Origin: an uncultured Flavobacteriales bacterium
GTDB lineage: Bacteria; Bacteroidota; Bacteroidia; Flavobacteriales; Crocinitomicaceae
DNA: 6,532 nt
Assembly: GCA_946478775.1 (NCBI GenBank)
Contig: CAMLDR010000215.1
Location: 1 to 6,532 of the forward strand
Reading direction: 5' to 3'
Translations under genes and position numbers: made by a program
In this document: piece by piece, positions 6,397 to 6,532 of the stretch
Numbering within the stretch: position 1 is the first letter of the stretch
How the letters are laid out: each line of letters opens with the position of its first letter
The notes under the pieces: generated by a model
What the model was told of the DNA's origin: nothing
Seen by the model: the letters and a program-made list of their open reading frames with translations, nothing else
Database searches by the model: none

Positions 6397-6472
6397 CTTC
6401 GACTACGCTCAGTTACCTCCCATTTGCTTTACACTAAAAACAAATAACAAAGGTGGCTGAGCGGAGTCGAAG
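6397..6472 (+). repeat. Long inverted repeat directly after the trxB stop, possible terminator
   Basis: Two arms, 6397-6418 and 6451-6472, pair over 22 positions: 19 Watson-Crick pairs, one mismatch (A6405/G6464) and two T/G pairs (6413/6456, 6414/6455). The right arm carries GGCTGAGCGGAGTCGAAG, a motif I recall as widely repeated in Bacteroidota intergenic DNA. The 32-base loop can form a further 5-bp stem (ATTTG 6422-6426 with CAAAT 6441-6445). In plus-strand RNA the T/G positions become U-G wobbles, while minus-strand RNA would have C/A mismatches there, so the hairpin favours trxB-sense transcripts. No U-run follows, so intrinsic termination is uncertain; 3'-end protection or a dispersed repeat element are alternatives. 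Confidence 0.85.
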
Positions 6473-6481
6473 ACACGTGAC

Positions 6482-6514
6482 TAGTCCTAAATAACCGATA
6501 CAGGTTTTAGACTA
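6482..6514. repeat. Imperfect dyad (bulged hairpin) near the right edge
   Basis: The right side 6503-6514 (GGTTTTAGACTA) pairs completely with 6482-6496 if C6486, A6489 and T6492 are bulged, around a 6-base loop GATACA. That gives 12 pairs, with the contiguous AACC/GGTT next to the loop as the strongest part. Three bulges and AT-rich sequence make it a weak structure. No T-run follows on either strand. It may be part of the upstream region of a gene beyond the window or chance; the remaining bases to 6532 are AT-rich with no feature I can support. Confidence 0.3.
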
Positions 6515-6532
6515 AAATAACTAATAATTATA

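Noticed and set aside
6269..6460. 63-codon plus-strand ORF overlapping the trxB 3' end
   Set aside because: It lies mostly inside trxB in another frame and then runs through the inverted repeat; the composition is not protein-like.

Overview
This window reads as chromosomal DNA from a member of the Bacteroidota, most likely the Flavobacteriales. Three things point there: the gene content (a LolD-type ATPase, a TIGR02757/DUF2400 protein, and a BatA-domain protein followed by a divergent dihydroorotase), the near absence of Shine-Dalgarno sites, and intergenic DNA filled with AT-rich heptamer repeats. The genus cannot be fixed from the sequence. The window is dense with genes, has no gap longer than about 220 bases, and shows no integrase, transposase, CRISPR array or RNA gene.

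Layout. The left edge holds the 3' end of a lolD-like ABC ATPase gene (to 196). It abuts, stop to stop, a small cysteine-rich lipoprotein gene on the minus strand (198-425). A 75-base divergent intergenic region leads to a plus-strand TIGR02757 gene (501-1253). The next 220 bases are dominated by three separate arrays of 7-bp tandem repeats of related but different sequence. The first supplies the stop codon of the TIGR02757 gene and the last ends 7 bases before the next start codon. Then come three tightly packed genes: a membrane-anchored BatA/VWA-like protein (1474-3525), a dihydroorotase-like protein that has lost key active-site residues (3530-4804), and a small SAM-dependent methyltransferase (4797-5354). 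A 94-base gap precedes a complete thioredoxin reductase gene, trxB (5449-6396). A long inverted repeat starts at the base after the trxB stop, and a second, weaker dyad follows near the right edge.

How the genes relate. The BatA-like, dihydroorotase-like and methyltransferase genes look like one transcription unit, with a 4-base gap and then an 8-base overlap. trxB probably has its own promoter. LolD, the small lipoprotein and the BatA-like protein all relate to the cell envelope. TrxB is housekeeping redox metabolism, and TIGR02757 proteins have no established function.

I do not see a clearly new multi-gene system. The points most worth following up are the three heptamer arrays, the apparently inactive dihydroorotase inside a conserved-looking operon, the inverted repeat behind trxB whose covariation favours folding in the trxB-sense RNA, and a possible distant link between TIGR02757 and HhH-GPD DNA glycosylases.
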